A stretch of DNA of 64,000 bases from a virus: positions 248,001 to 312,000 of the IMG/VR virus record IMGVR_UViG_3300023174_000036; one strand, given 5' to 3'. The notes beneath the pieces were generated by a model. The model was given only the letters and a program-made list of their open reading frames with translations. It searched no databases and was not told the origin of the DNA. This document shows, piece by piece, positions 16,102-24,197 of the stretch (positions are counted from its first letter, which is position 1; each line of letters begins with the position of its first letter). A program made the translations under genes and the position numbers.

Positions 16102-16178
16102 TGGAGTGGGTGACAGGACTCGAACCTGCATGGAACGGATTTGCAATCCGGGGCCTAACCATTCAGCGGCACACCCAC
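16102..16178 (-). tRNA. tRNA-Cys(GCA)
   Basis: Acceptor GTGGGTG/CACCCAC, anticodon loop TTGCAAA, T loop TTCGAGT, U73 discriminator as expected for Cys, and an encoded CCA. Last gene of the tRNA array in the direction of transcription. Confidence 0.96.
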
Positions 16179-16183
16179 ATATT

Positions 16184-16258
16184 TGGTACCTGGACACGGT
16201 TTCGAACCGCGGACCCTCTCGGTGTAAACGAGACGCTCTACCCCTGAGCTATCCAGGC
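16184..16258 (-). tRNA. tRNA-Val(UAC)
   Basis: Anticodon stem TCTCG/CGAGA with loop TTTACAC; acceptor GCCTGGA; CCA encoded. Five nt from tRNA-Cys. Confidence 0.96.
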
Positions 16259-16265
16259 AAAATTA

Positions 16266-16526
16266 TTATTTTACTTTGTTAAGATATTTGCGTGGTTCAA
16301 TTTCGCCACGTTGAATTTCTTCAAGCGCAGTAACAATGCTGTGAACATGTTCACGCTTATCACTTTCTTTATTTTGTCTGCGGATTTCTCTTGCACGTTC
16401 ACTTGCGATCAGCACAAGATTAAAACGATTTCCGCCTGCGTGAGCTGTACAAATTTCAGTGTCGATGCCAGGCCCACGACTAAGGTCAAGCGGTTTACGT
16501 ACTTGATTGAATATGCGTTGTTTCAT
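16266..16526 (-). CDS. rpoZ: RNA polymerase omega subunit
   Basis: 86 aa. Residues about 32-47 (G-N-R-F-N-L-V-L-I-A-S-E-R-A-R-E-I) match the conserved NRF-x-L-V-x-x-A-x-x-R-A-R core by which omega clamps the beta-prime C-terminus, followed by K-E-S-D...V-x-x-A-L-E-E-I. Length is normal. A phage copy could replace host omega, stabilise polymerase during takeover, or bias it towards phage promoters. It is driven by its own near-perfect sigma70 promoter and precedes tRNA-Val and tRNA-Cys, with which it is probably cotranscribed. Confidence 0.88.
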   Translation of the reverse strand: MKQRIFNQVRKPLDLSRGPGIDTEICTAHAGGNRFNLVLIASERAREIRRQNKESDKREHVHSIVTALEEIQRGEIEPRKYLNKVK

Positions 16527-16546
16527 ATGTGCTCCGTTAAAATTAT

Positions 16547-16575
16547 ATTATACAGATAGTTTGTGGAAATGTCAA
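16547..16575 (-). promoter_or_regulatory. Consensus sigma70 promoter of rpoZ
   Basis: TTGACA, 17 bp, TATAAT on the minus strand, both hexamers perfect; the -35 abuts the upstream methyltransferase stop (TAATTGACA). Confidence 0.92.
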
Positions 16576-17256
16576 TTACTTCGGCAAGCTCATGGAGTAT
16601 ACAGTTAAGCCACCATTTTTGGCATTGAAAAAATTTCTAAAATCAACTAATTTATTTTGAAAACTTGGATACACTTTGTGGATGCCAAATGTGTCAAATA
16701 AACTTTTAAATTCTTTATCAGTAAAAGATACTTCAAACGGACAATGCTCTTGATCTATGTATAATATATCAGATGAGTATTGTACTTTTACAACACGTTT
16801 TAATAATTTTCCATACTTGTTGTAAATACCAATTACAACTTTGTCAGTTGCCAATTCATGTATTTTACTCACTGCTTGTTTGTATTTGGGCATATGATGT
16901 AGCACACCGTTAGACAACACTAAATCGTAAGTTTTATCAGTATTCCAAGTTAGAAAATCTTCTTTGTAATAGCTGATATTATAGATGCCATGATTGTTAC
17001 TAAACTGTTTGGCAACGTCAATACTGTCACTGAAGTCAACAGCATCAAATAGTATGTTAGGATGCCTACGTGCTAGGAAGTTGATGATAAATCCGCTTCC
17101 GCATCCAATATCTAAAACTGAACTTGACTGTGATACTGCATCATCAAATATTTTTAAATAGTCATTGCACACTGTACTATCGTAAAATTTCAAATCTTCA
17201 ATAGTATATGTTCCTGGAAATTGCAAACGCGAATAAAATTCTTTAACCTCATTCAT
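16576..17256 (-). CDS. Class I SAM-dependent methyltransferase
   Basis: 226 aa. Motif I V-L-D-I-G-C-G-S-G-F (about 43-52), motif II acidic V-D-F-S after the second strand, and motif IV L-V-L-S-N-G-V-L-H-H (about 115-124). The L-H-H is typical of small-molecule/UbiE-like enzymes. It overlaps the upstream oxygenase gene by 8 nt and lies after the B12 radical SAM gene, suggesting a three-step tailoring operon. Confidence 0.88.
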   Translation of the reverse strand: MNEVKEFYSRLQFPGTYTIEDLKFYDSTVCNDYLKIFDDAVSQSSSVLDIGCGSGFIINFLARRHPNILFDAVDFSDSIDVAKQFSNNHGIYNISYYKEDFLTWNTDKTYDLVLSNGVLHHMPKYKQAVSKIHELATDKVVIGIYNKYGKLLKRVVKVQYSSDILYIDQEHCPFEVSFTDKEFKSLFDTFGIHKVYPSFQNKLVDFRNFFNAKNGGLTVYSMSLPK

Positions 17257-17893
17257 CTGTCTTTATTACACCAGTTATACTTTTAATATGTTCTTCATAT
17301 TTTGATTCTATTGCAAATAACAAATGAACTCTGTCCGAATTTCCATCATTGTACACACTGTGAATGTCTCTAGTGTCACACAAATATGCTTGTCCTGGTT
17401 GATCAAGTGGTTGATAACCATTCCATGTTAACCATTTAGCATCCTTGCTGGTGTATATTGGAACATGAACTCTGATTAAGTAATCTTCGTCTTTGTGCGG
17501 AACAATATGCGCACCCGGCACAAACACAGTTAAACTAACTTGTTTGGCATATGGACATATTTCCATCAGTTTTTTGATTATGCCAAACACCATAGGTGTT
17601 TGTTTTTCAGTTGCCAAATGTTCTGAACCGTACACAAAGTCCTTGTGTATATTGGTCCATGGCACTACTTTTTTGTTCTCACTCAGTATTTCAGGAACAG
17701 TGATAGCCCAACCAGATGCATTGCGTTTTTTGTTATATTGATTATTAAAATTATAGATGTCATCTCGAATATCCCCGGGGTTATCCATGTAAGACCAATT
17801 GTATTCTTGGTACGATAATCTAAGTTCGTCGTAGTAAGAACGCAGTTGATTTAAATCAATTTGGAAGTTTAAACGTTCAACAGAATCTTTCAT
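17249..17893 (-). CDS. 2OG-Fe(II) oxygenase
   Basis: 214 aa. H133-x-D135 (P-H-K-D), H178, R188 before V-H-L. Same subfamily as the plus-strand genes at 4884, 5512 and 6534, here on the opposite strand and 8-11 kb away, so copies have been dispersed. Middle gene of an operon with the B12 radical SAM protein and the methyltransferase. Confidence 0.82.
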   Translation of the reverse strand: MKDSVERLNFQIDLNQLRSYYDELRLSYQEYNWSYMDNPGDIRDDIYNFNNQYNKKRNASGWAITVPEILSENKKVVPWTNIHKDFVYGSEHLATEKQTPMVFGIIKKLMEICPYAKQVSLTVFVPGAHIVPHKDEDYLIRVHVPIYTSKDAKWLTWNGYQPLDQPGQAYLCDTRDIHSVYNDGNSDRVHLLFAIESKYEEHIKSITGVIKTDE

Positions 17894-17899
17894 GATAAT

Positions 17900-19792
17900 T
17901 TAAAATTGTACTACTGACCCTAAAATTCTCCGCTCAGCCAATAACAAATTTCCATAAGTGTATTGGTTTGACCGTGTAACATCTTCGTAGAATTCTCTTT
18001 CGTCTTTATATAAATCAAAAGATATCTTTTTAATAAAACCTCTAGAAGTATTCAATCGCTTTGCACTGTAAATTATATTTCCTTCGTTATACACTAACGA
18101 CGGCGTGACACCTTTTTCAACAAACCATTTTTCAACAATAGGTCCAAGATTTTCATAATGTTTGAAATATTCCACAATAAAATAAATGAATCTATGTACC
18201 TGTGGCCCATCGTTGTTTAACCATGTTAAATTATGAAATGTCTCATTTATCTCGTCAGACACGAGTTCATCCAGATGTTTTTCAAAATGAGTGAATGATT
18301 CTAAACTAGCTAATTTTAACAACGGATAGCATTCATTATAAAACTGTCTTAAGAAATCTCCAAATTTTATATTTTTTATTGTTAACAACTGGTTAATAGA
18401 TTTCCGATAGACTCCACTTTGATTAAAGAAAATATATAGTGCATATGCAGTTGTGAATTCTTTATAGTCACTTCTTGTAAATGTACCACCTTCAACAACA
18501 ATTTCACTAGGAATACCATCAGGTGCCTGGTCAGCACGTTTGAGAGCTGTTTTAATACCCCATTTGGCTCTGTATTCTTTTTCATAACTTTCAGCTTCAG
18601 GTAACAGGTACCATTCATATGCTCGCACTAATATTTGTTTTTCGTACGGTATATTAAATTCATTGTACCATGTATCCAACGTGGTACCTGGAAGTCCCAT
18701 AATGATTTCAATAGTGGCTTCGTAACCAAACCCTGTTCGGAGGTAATCTGCTAATTCGAAATGCTCATTGGCTCGTAAGTCTGTGCGCTTGATGTTCTCC
18801 AATATTTCAGGAGTAAACGACTGTTGAGATATCTTATATGCATAAGACAATTTATTAACAGCCTCAATAGTAAAGATACGCTTTAAATAATCAAAGTGTT
18901 TGTTAGTTTTAGCATATCCGCCGTATTGCACATTTGGAAATCGATCTTTTGGATAATTTTGTTTTCTATCCGCAATGTATTGTACTATTTCAACATCGCG
19001 TTCGCCGTTAATTCCAAAATTAGCATCGCACACGTACACACTGCTGATATTATAACTCAGCAATATGTCTAAATCTTTTTTGACACAATCCAAATCTTTT
19101 AGAATTACTTTGGTGCCGATGCCGCCACCCCAATCACAAAATGTGCATTCGTAAGGACAACCCCTAGTTGTTTCAATTTTGCTGTGTAATGTTGGATTTT
19201 CTGAATTTGCATAGTAGTAATTGACATATTCTTGTATGTAATCTTTCTGCGATTCAAAAGCAGAAAAGTTCCATTTGAAATCTCGTTTGTAAGATGCTTT
19301 TGGACTACGCAACATCATGGAACGATCTTTGCTAGGATAAACCATTTGTTCTACAGTGTTCCAATTGATAGTATTTTCATCTGTTAAATTATCTAGTATA
19401 TCAGCAATAGCAATCTCGCCATATACTTCGCTGGGTAAACTTGCATCAATAAACCAATTTTTCTGAAACCAGTCTGCATGATGTTTAAAATATTGGTGGG
19501 GACCGCCTGTAACAATTATACATTTTGGCCATTGTTGTTTTGCCCATTTCAACAATGCCATTGTTCTATCATAATTCCATACATATAAACTCACGCCTAG
19601 AATATCAGGAGGATTTAATGCCAGCACACGTTTGTTATCTTCTATATCATTATGAACTTCAGAAGTTGGCAATATCCAATTGTACTTTTCAGGATGGTTG
19701 CCATACAATTCATAAAATGTTTTTGCACTGGGCCATAATACCGGGATAAAATCATTCCAGCCAGTTAGTGATAAAAGTTGTATGTTTTTCAT
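17900..19792 (-). CDS. B12-binding-domain radical SAM protein
   Basis: 630 aa. N-terminal about 150 residues look like a cobalamin-binding Rossmann domain (P-D-I-L-G-V-S-L-Y-V-W, I-V-T-G-G-P-H). The radical SAM CxxxCxxC is at about residues 213-220 (G-C-P-Y-E-C-T-F-C-D-W-G-G), followed by the strand Y-V-C-D-A-N-F-G-I. The C-terminal 200 aa are helical and unassigned. Such enzymes methylate unactivated carbons or rearrange rings. First gene of the operon with the oxyg­enase and methyltransferase. ATAAGTA ends 5 nt before the ATG. Confidence 0.85.
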   Translation of the reverse strand: MKNIQLLSLTGWNDFIPVLWPSAKTFYELYGNHPEKYNWILPTSEVHNDIEDNKRVLALNPPDILGVSLYVWNYDRTMALLKWAKQQWPKCIIVTGGPHQYFKHHADWFQKNWFIDASLPSEVYGEIAIADILDNLTDENTINWNTVEQMVYPSKDRSMMLRSPKASYKRDFKWNFSAFESQKDYIQEYVNYYYANSENPTLHSKIETTRGCPYECTFCDWGGGIGTKVILKDLDCVKKDLDILLSYNISSVYVCDANFGINGERDVEIVQYIADRKQNYPKDRFPNVQYGGYAKTNKHFDYLKRIFTIEAVNKLSYAYKISQQSFTPEILENIKRTDLRANEHFELADYLRTGFGYEATIEIIMGLPGTTLDTWYNEFNIPYEKQILVRAYEWYLLPEAESYEKEYRAKWGIKTALKRADQAPDGIPSEIVVEGGTFTRSDYKEFTTAYALYIFFNQSGVYRKSINQLLTIKNIKFGDFLRQFYNECYPLLKLASLESFTHFEKHLDELVSDEINETFHNLTWLNNDGPQVHRFIYFIVEYFKHYENLGPIVEKWFVEKGVTPSLVYNEGNIIYSAKRLNTSRGFIKKISFDLYKDEREFYEDVTRSNQYTYGNLLLAERRILGSVVQF

Positions 19793-19823
19793 TCAAATAC
19801 TTATCCTTTAAAAGTGGCCTGCC

Positions 19824-19830
19824 ATAAATA
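19824..19830 (+). promoter_or_regulatory. Late promoter box 4 nt before ATG
   Basis: ATAAATA, TTTC, ATG on the plus strand in front of the gene at 19835; an mRNA starting 5-6 nt after the box would be leaderless. Confidence 0.6.
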
Positions 19831-19834
19831 TTTC

Positions 19835-20506
19835 ATGATTTATATATTTGGTGGAAGTTTTCTTGCTCCTGGAGCGGCTGACAGTTGGATAACGCGACTG
19901 TCTAACAACTATGAGGTGTGCAATCTTGCCAAACAAAACAGTGCTAATCCAAATATATTTTTAACATTTCTATCTGCAAAAGACAAAATGGTTAAAGATG
20001 ATACTGTGATTATTGCATGGGATGATTACATGTTTCCAAATGTTAATAATGTTGACGATATTCCTGCTCGAAAAAGAGACACTGTTATGGGAACATATCT
20101 TGAATATTTTTTCAACAGTGATCTTGCCAAACTTCATTATAACTATTACTTAAATTATGTCAAAGACTATGCTGTTAACAACTCTATAAATTTAATTGTG
20201 TTATGGGCAGTACCAAGTAACTATATTACTACAGATACTTGGGCAAGTCAAGGGCCTTGGAGTTACGATTATCTTAAACCCAATGAATTTCAGTATGCTG
20301 TTAATTTTGATAATGAAATACGACCAGCTCTGATGTATTTTAGTAAAAAAGAACTTGCTGGTATGTCACCCAAAGCACTTGAGAAATATCTAATGGATGA
20401 TCCTCGTCCAAATCATATTAAAGACTTATCTGTGCATGATAAACTTTATTCAGCTGTGGCAGATTTTGTGGATAAAAAACAAACAGGATGTGTTAATTTA
20501 ACATGA
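19835..20506 (+). CDS. SGNH-like protein, paralogue 1
   Basis: 223 aa from ATG 19835 (Y-I-F-G-G-S-F-L-A-P-G). The opening resembles block I of SGNH hydrolases (G-G/D-S-F) and the layout matches the next gene (I-C-G-D-S-F), so the two are likely paralogues. A C-terminal P-N-H-I-K-D-L segment could be block V. The W-D-D-Y strand is like other phage SGNH-fold proteins. Function not known; esterase activity on a glycan is one possibility. Ends in an ATGA-type overlap with the next gene. Confidence 0.6.
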   Translation: MIYIFGGSFLAPGAADSWITRLSNNYEVCNLAKQNSANPNIFLTFLSAKDKMVKDDTVIIAWDDYMFPNVNNVDDIPARKRDTVMGTYLEYFFNSDLAKLHYNYYLNYVKDYAVNNSINLIVLWAVPSNYITTDTWASQGPWSYDYLKPNEFQYAVNFDNEIRPALMYFSKKELAGMSPKALEKYLMDDPRPNHIKDLSVHDKLYSAVADFVDKKQTGCVNLT

Positions 20507-21165
20507 ACATATTAATATGCGGAGACAGTTTTGCCGCCGACTGGACAGTTAAATATTCTGGCCAAGGATGGCCAAATTTATTAGCACAGGAGTTTGCTGT
20601 GACTAATCTAGCACAAGCCGGTTGTAGTGAATACAAAATTCTCAAACAATTGGAATCAGTTGATTTAGCTGTGTATGATAAAATTGTCATTTCGCATACC
20701 AGTCCTTATAGGATTTATATCAAAAAACATCCTATACACTACAACGATCCTCTGCACAAAAATTGTGATTTAATCTATACAGATATAAAAGAACATGTAC
20801 TAAAAGATCAAACATTACAACCTATGGTTGACTATTTTGAAAATCATTTTGATTTTGAACATGCAAAATACATGCATACTTTGTTGTGTGAAAAGATAAT
20901 AAAATTATTGGAACCAGTACAAGATCGTGTGTTGCATATTTCCAATATAGATTGGGAAGACTTGTATCAATTTTCAAACATGGTTAATTTTTCTTATTTG
21001 TTTGAAACAAATAGGGGATTGATGAACCATTTTGATTTGGAGGGCAATCAAATTGTATTTAATAGACTCAAAAATTTATTGCAATTGGTTGCGGGGCTTG
21101 GATTTGAACCAAGGATGGCAATGGCTTATGAGACCACGCTGGTGACCGGACCCTCCCCGCGATAA
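20503..21165 (+). CDS. SGNH-like hydrolase with C-terminus antisense to tRNA
   Basis: 220 aa. Block I is clear: I-L-I-C-G-D-S-F-A-A-D-W (residues 3-14, serine at 9), and N-H-F-D-L-E-G-N near residue 185 is in the block V place. The last ~27 codons lie antisense across the whole tRNA-fMet gene, so that tail is dictated by tRNA sequence; the original stop was probably lost. Coupled to the upstream paralogue. Confidence 0.65.
   Translation: MNILICGDSFAADWTVKYSGQGWPNLLAQEFAVTNLAQAGCSEYKILKQLESVDLAVYDKIVISHTSPYRIYIKKHPIHYNDPLHKNCDLIYTDIKEHVLKDQTLQPMVDYFENHFDFEHAKYMHTLLCEKIIKLLEPVQDRVLHISNIDWEDLYQFSNMVNFSYLFETNRGLMNHFDLEGNQIVFNRLKNLLQLVAGLGFEPRMAMAYETTLVTGPSPR
21086..21161 (-). tRNA. tRNA-fMet(CAU), initiator
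   Basis: Acceptor 5' CGCGGGG against 3' CCCCGCA-ACCA gives the C1xA72 mismatch that marks bacterial initiator tRNA. Loop CTCATAA, anticodon CAT. The anticodon stem has G-C at two places but T.G where initiators usually have a third G-C. CCA encoded. It lies under the 3' end of the plus-strand SGNH gene. Confidence 0.88.
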
Positions 21166-21176
21166 CTTATAGTGGT

Positions 21177-21803
21177 TTATGTTGCAATGTCGTAATCTAA
21201 ATTGCCAGCAATACATATCCTATACTCGTCGCTGGTATAAAACGGATGAACGCTATGTGACATCCTTGATGGAAACATAATCATCCTACCTTCCCAACTA
21301 TTATCAACTGGCATGGCATTTAATTGCACTTGACCTAACACATCTGTGTAATGTATATTGAATGAAGGACCTGTTATTGATGTTTTTTCCGATAAAGTAT
21401 TGTGATTTAATTCGTCTGCCATCATAAATGGTACTCGCAACCAGATTACAAAACTAAGTATTCCTTCATGAAAGTGTGCAGACATAAATTCTGTTTTTTC
21501 TTGAAAATTCACCCAACATTTTGTTATCTTTAATTTTCGATTAGTATTCAAATCTCTATAATTAAATGTTGATTTAAACTCGTTCGTTAATGGAATTATT
21601 TTTGACTCTAGATAACTTAAACAATCTATTATTGCAAATTCTTTTTTTACATTGCCGGCATGAAAATGATTTACAAAACTAGCATTCTCGCTATTGAGAA
21701 TAGAATTAACTTCTTTCCACAGAGGTTTTAATTCATCATCTGAAAGCGAGTTTCCTAAAATACCTATATTGGGAAAATGTAGTTGTAAACTTTGATCTAA
21801 CAT
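21177..21803 (-). CDS. 2OG-Fe(II) oxygenase, HxH variant
   Basis: 208 aa. Of the type with W-V-N-x-x-x-x-x-x-F-M-x-x-H110-F-H112-E, then M-I-M-F-P-S-R-M-S-H183-S-V-H186 and R195, as in the putative phage 2OG oxygenases with an HxH-containing first motif. AAGGAT before ATG 21803. It lies between tRNA-fMet and tRNA-Pro. Related to the gene at 25657. Confidence 0.75.
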   Translation of the reverse strand: MLDQSLQLHFPNIGILGNSLSDDELKPLWKEVNSILNSENASFVNHFHAGNVKKEFAIIDCLSYLESKIIPLTNEFKSTFNYRDLNTNRKLKITKCWVNFQEKTEFMSAHFHEGILSFVIWLRVPFMMADELNHNTLSEKTSITGPSFNIHYTDVLGQVQLNAMPVDNSWEGRMIMFPSRMSHSVHPFYTSDEYRICIAGNLDYDIAT

Positions 21804-21861
21804 TTAAAATCCTTCTACTTGTAAAAATTAATTCCTTATGTTTTTACTTATCAAGTAAATT

Positions 21862-21938
21862 TGGTCGGAGTACAAGGATTCGAACCTTGGACCCCCTGGT
21901 CCCAAACCAGGTGCGCTACCAGACTGCGCTACACTCCG
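21862..21938 (-). tRNA. tRNA-Pro(UGG)
   Basis: Anticodon stem CCTGG/CCAGG with loop TTTGGGA; acceptor CGGAGTG/TACTCCG; CCA encoded. Its 5' end overlaps the stop of the gene at 21929. Confidence 0.96.
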
Positions 21939-22177
21939 AATTGTTTCTTTCTAATCTTCATTCCAACATAAGTGCCACAAAATGCGCCTGCCATTGCTGG
22001 AATAATTAGCCAGTGATTGGTTGTGTAATTTATAACGGCTACACTTCCTAAAATATAGCAGGCTACACTCCATCCGCTGGCTTTTAATACTTGTTCGTAT
22101 TGTATACATCTCAGATAGTATGTGTAAACAATATCAAGTAAAAAAATTGCAAAAAATGTTGTTATGTAATCTATCAT
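21929..22177 (-). CDS. Small membrane protein, 82 aa
   Basis: Three hydrophobic segments (about 6-20, 38-52, 58-76) and a basic C-terminus K-I-R-K-K-Q. The G-A-F-x-G-T-Y-V-G-M-K motif in the last segment suggests packed helices. No family assigned. The last 10 nt overlap tRNA-Pro, so CDS and tRNA share sequence. Confidence 0.65.
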   Translation of the reverse strand: MIDYITTFFAIFLLDIVYTYYLRCIQYEQVLKASGWSVACYILGSVAVINYTTNHWLIIPAMAGAFCGTYVGMKIRKKQFGV

Positions 22178-22181
22178 ATCA

Positions 22182-22255
22182 TGGAGCGGGATAAGAGAAT
22201 CGAACTCTTGACCGAAGATTGGAAATCTGCTGTTTTACCATTAAACTAATCCCGC
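22182..22255 (-). tRNA. tRNA-Gly(UCC)
   Basis: Acceptor GCGGGAT/ATCCCGC, loop TTTCCAA, T arm AGAGTTCGATTCTCT; CCA encoded. One mismatch in the anticodon stem. Confidence 0.93.
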
Positions 22256-22558
22256 ATACTTTATTAGAATACATTTAAGCCTTTTTCATCACGCTGATGG
22301 TGGCCGGTCCTTGCTACTCAAACTATGTTCAAGCTAAATGTACTTTAATAAAGTGTCCGGCTACTCACACCACATGAGCCCCGGACTGAGCGGTTACTCT
22401 GTCCACGTTCTTTTCCATTTAGACGGGCAACGTCCCTGCCTTTGTGATTTCTCAAGTCGTTCCTAAAGAGAACCTTGCGGTAGATCCAACGCACCGTACA
22501 GTTATCGTTACTGTAATGACGCACTTTATTAACGTAAAAGTGTAATCCGGGGTCTTTT
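22256..22558 (-). other. Structured spacer 1 between tRNAs
   Basis: No ORF. A near-perfect long inverted repeat (arms about 22258-22281 and 22331-22353; ACTTTATTA..TAATAAAGT plus TACATTTA..AAATGTA) encloses a loop with GGCCGGTCCTTG and a CATCA/TGATG hairpin; further hairpins follow to 22555. The GGCCGGTCCTTG word recurs in spacer 2. Confidence 0.5.
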
Positions 22559-22634
<76 letters not shown>

Positions 22635-22650
22635 AAGCTATTACTTATTT

Positions 22651-22884
22651 TTAAGTAGTACTAGTACTAGCAGTTCCGGTATCGTTAGTTTGATATCCAG
22701 TAGGGCCGTTTCCACGTAGTGCATTTTTATCACGTGTAGGAGTTTTGATAACAATTTCACTACATAACTGAGCATCAATCATCATTCGCTTGTATTGATT
22801 TCGTTGATCAGCAGTTGCGCCTTTCATCAATCCAATCATGCGTTTTGTTGTTTTACTCAGTTTAAATGTCTTGTTTGGTTTCAT
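22651..22884 (-). CDS. Hypothetical basic protein, 77 aa
   Basis: AAAGG before ATG. Basic N-terminal helix (K-P-N-K-T-F-K-L-S-K-T-T-K-R) and a Ser/Thr-rich tail. Lies between tRNA-Thr and tRNA-Ser. May bind nucleic acid; no family recognised. Confidence 0.65.
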   Translation of the reverse strand: MKPNKTFKLSKTTKRMIGLMKGATADQRNQYKRMMIDAQLCSEIVIKTPTRDKNALRGNGPTGYQTNDTGTASTSTT

Positions 22885-22903
22885 GTTTTACCTTTTAGTT
22901 ATT

Positions 22904-22993
22904 TGGCGGAACGAAAGAGACTCGAACTCTTAAACCGACTTTCGCCGATCGACGGATTAGCAATCCGCTCCAATACCATTATGGGACCGTTCC
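22904..22993 (-). tRNA. tRNA-Ser(GCU)
   Basis: Class II tRNA with long variable arm (CGATCGGCGAAAGTCGG), anticodon loop TTGCTAA, G73 and encoded CCA. Confidence 0.95.
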
Positions 22994-23019
22994 TTGTTCT
23001 TTTACTTATTACTAATACT

Positions 23020-23104
23020 TGGTGCGAGTGGCCGGAATCGAACCGGCACGACCGAAGCCGAGAGATTTTAAGTCTCTTGTGTCTACCTATTTCACCACAC
23101 TCGC
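23020..23104 (-). tRNA. tRNA-Leu(UAA)
   Basis: Class II; stem AGAGA/TCTCT with loop CTTAAAA, variable arm CGGCTTCGGTCG, acceptor GCGAGTG, A73, CCA encoded. Confidence 0.95.
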
Positions 23105-23108
23105 AATT

Positions 23109-23339
23109 TTAAACTCGTTCTCGCTTTGTTCTGCCAATGCGGCTAGCTTTGTTCCAATTGTAAACAGCACCATCCGGGCATTTACCATTTGCAACAGTGT
23201 CTACACCAAATCGTCCCACTACTTCAAAATCTGGACCTTTAATAGTTACAAATACCCCAACGGCCTTGGCGTATGCCATTGCTTCGTTTAAGGTTATAAA
23301 TCTTTCTAATTCTCTGTCATTACATATAACTTTGTACAT
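23109..23339 (-). CDS. Hypothetical protein, 76 aa
   Basis: ATG at 23339. Y-K-V-I-C-N-D-R-E-L-E-R-F...A-M-A-Y-A-K-A-V-G-V-F-V-T-I-K looks like a small alpha/beta fold; basic tail R-I-G-R-T-K-R-E-R-V. No SD is present; the -10 box of a perfect sigma70 promoter is 6 nt upstream, so the mRNA may start at the ATG. Confidence 0.65.
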   Translation of the reverse strand: MYKVICNDRELERFITLNEAMAYAKAVGVFVTIKGPDFEVVGRFGVDTVANGKCPDGAVYNWNKASRIGRTKRERV

Positions 23340-23345
23340 GTTGTT

Positions 23346-23374
23346 ATTATACTCTCTTCTGGTGCTGTTGTCAA
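23346..23374 (-). promoter_or_regulatory. Consensus sigma70 promoter next to ATG
   Basis: TTGACA, 17 bp, TATAAT on the minus strand; start point predicted at or one nt from the ATG at 23339. Could also serve the tRNA genes downstream. Confidence 0.85.
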
Positions 23375-23387
23375 CACTTATTTTATA

Positions 23388-23461
23388 TGGCGTACCCTCA
23401 GGGACTCGAACCCCGACCGACAGTTTTGGAGACTGTAATGCTGCCATTACACTAAGGATAC
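23388..23461 (-). tRNA. tRNA-Trp(CCA)
   Basis: Anticodon stem ACAGT/ACTGT with loop CTCCAAA; acceptor GTATCCT/AGGGTAC, G73, CCA encoded. 5' end overlaps the stop of the gene at 23447 by 15 nt. Confidence 0.95.
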
Positions 23462-24004
23462 ATATTCTTTAAAAATTTCTTCTGCTTGGTTCCAACACAA
23501 TGGTTTGTTATCTTTTATTAATGGAAAAGAAAAACAATACCTTTCAGAATCAACTGCTGATATATTGTGTAACATACCAACATTGACTAAACTTGGTTGT
23601 CCTACTTGGGCCGAATATACTAGCTCGCAATCCTCTTCCTCTGCTAGTATATAATCAGTTCCTGTTGGAGTTTTTAGACATTTTAATTTACTTGGATCTT
23701 TACAAACAAACCAATTCATTTTTGATGGTGTATTGCAATACACAAAATTAATTTTTACATGATTGTCAAAATCTTCATCGTCCAAATGAATTGGTAGTTT
23801 ATTGTATTCGCCCTCATTGGCTGGATTTGATTTTAAATGAAATAGCTCTGCTTTACCAATTTCTATTTGTAGTGATGACAACCAGTCTATCAATTCTTTA
23901 TTGATTAAACTTTTATCGTACATCGATATTACCGGAGCGTTTTCCAGAAAAACTGGCATAAATTTAACCGGAATATTTAAGTTATGATGGAATGTATTTT
24001 TCAT
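23447..24004 (-). CDS. 2OG oxygenase-like protein
   Basis: 185 aa. H73-L-D75, H146 (G-M-L-H-N) and R155 (S-E-R-Y-C-F) are in the 2OG/Fe(II) order, with a shorter beta-helix than the 200-240 aa siblings; more divergent. No ribosome site: an ATAAATA box (24009-24015) is 4 nt before the ATG. C-terminal codons lie within tRNA-Trp. Confidence 0.65.
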   Translation of the reverse strand: MKNTFHHNLNIPVKFMPVFLENAPVISMYDKSLINKELIDWLSSLQIEIGKAELFHLKSNPANEGEYNKLPIHLDDEDFDNHVKINFVYCNTPSKMNWFVCKDPSKLKCLKTPTGTDYILAEEEDCELVYSAQVGQPSLVNVGMLHNISAVDSERYCFSFPLIKDNKPLCWNQAEEIFKEYVSLV

Positions 24005-24008
24005 ACGT

Positions 24009-24015
24009 TATTTAT
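24009..24015 (-). promoter_or_regulatory. Late promoter box 4 nt before ATG
   Basis: ATAAATA, ACGT, ATG on the minus strand for the gene at 24004. Confidence 0.58.
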
Positions 24016-24017
24016 TA

Positions 24018-24107
24018 TGGCGGAAGCGGTGAGATTCGAACTCACGGTGCCTTTCGACACGACAGTTTTCAAGACTGTTGCAATAAGCCGGACTCTGCCA
24101 CGCTTCC
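24018..24107 (-). tRNA. tRNA-Ser(UGA)
   Basis: Class II; stem ACAGT/ACTGT with loop CTTGAAA; acceptor GGAAGCG, G73, CCA encoded. Confidence 0.95.
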
Positions 24108-24112
24108 TAATT

Positions 24113-24197
24113 TGGTGCCCCCCAAGAGACTCGAACTCTCACACCTTTCGATACCAGAACCTAAATCTGGCGCGTCTACCAATTTCGCCAAAGGGGC
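24113..24197 (-). tRNA. tRNA-Leu(UAG)
   Basis: Class II; stem CCAGA/TCTGG with loop TTTAGGT; acceptor GCCCCTT, A73, CCA encoded. Confidence 0.95.

Noticed and set aside
22795-23291. Plus-strand ORFs of 90-105 aa over tRNA-Ser and tRNA-Leu
   Set aside because: Overlap tRNAs and a better supported minus-strand gene; no ribosome site.
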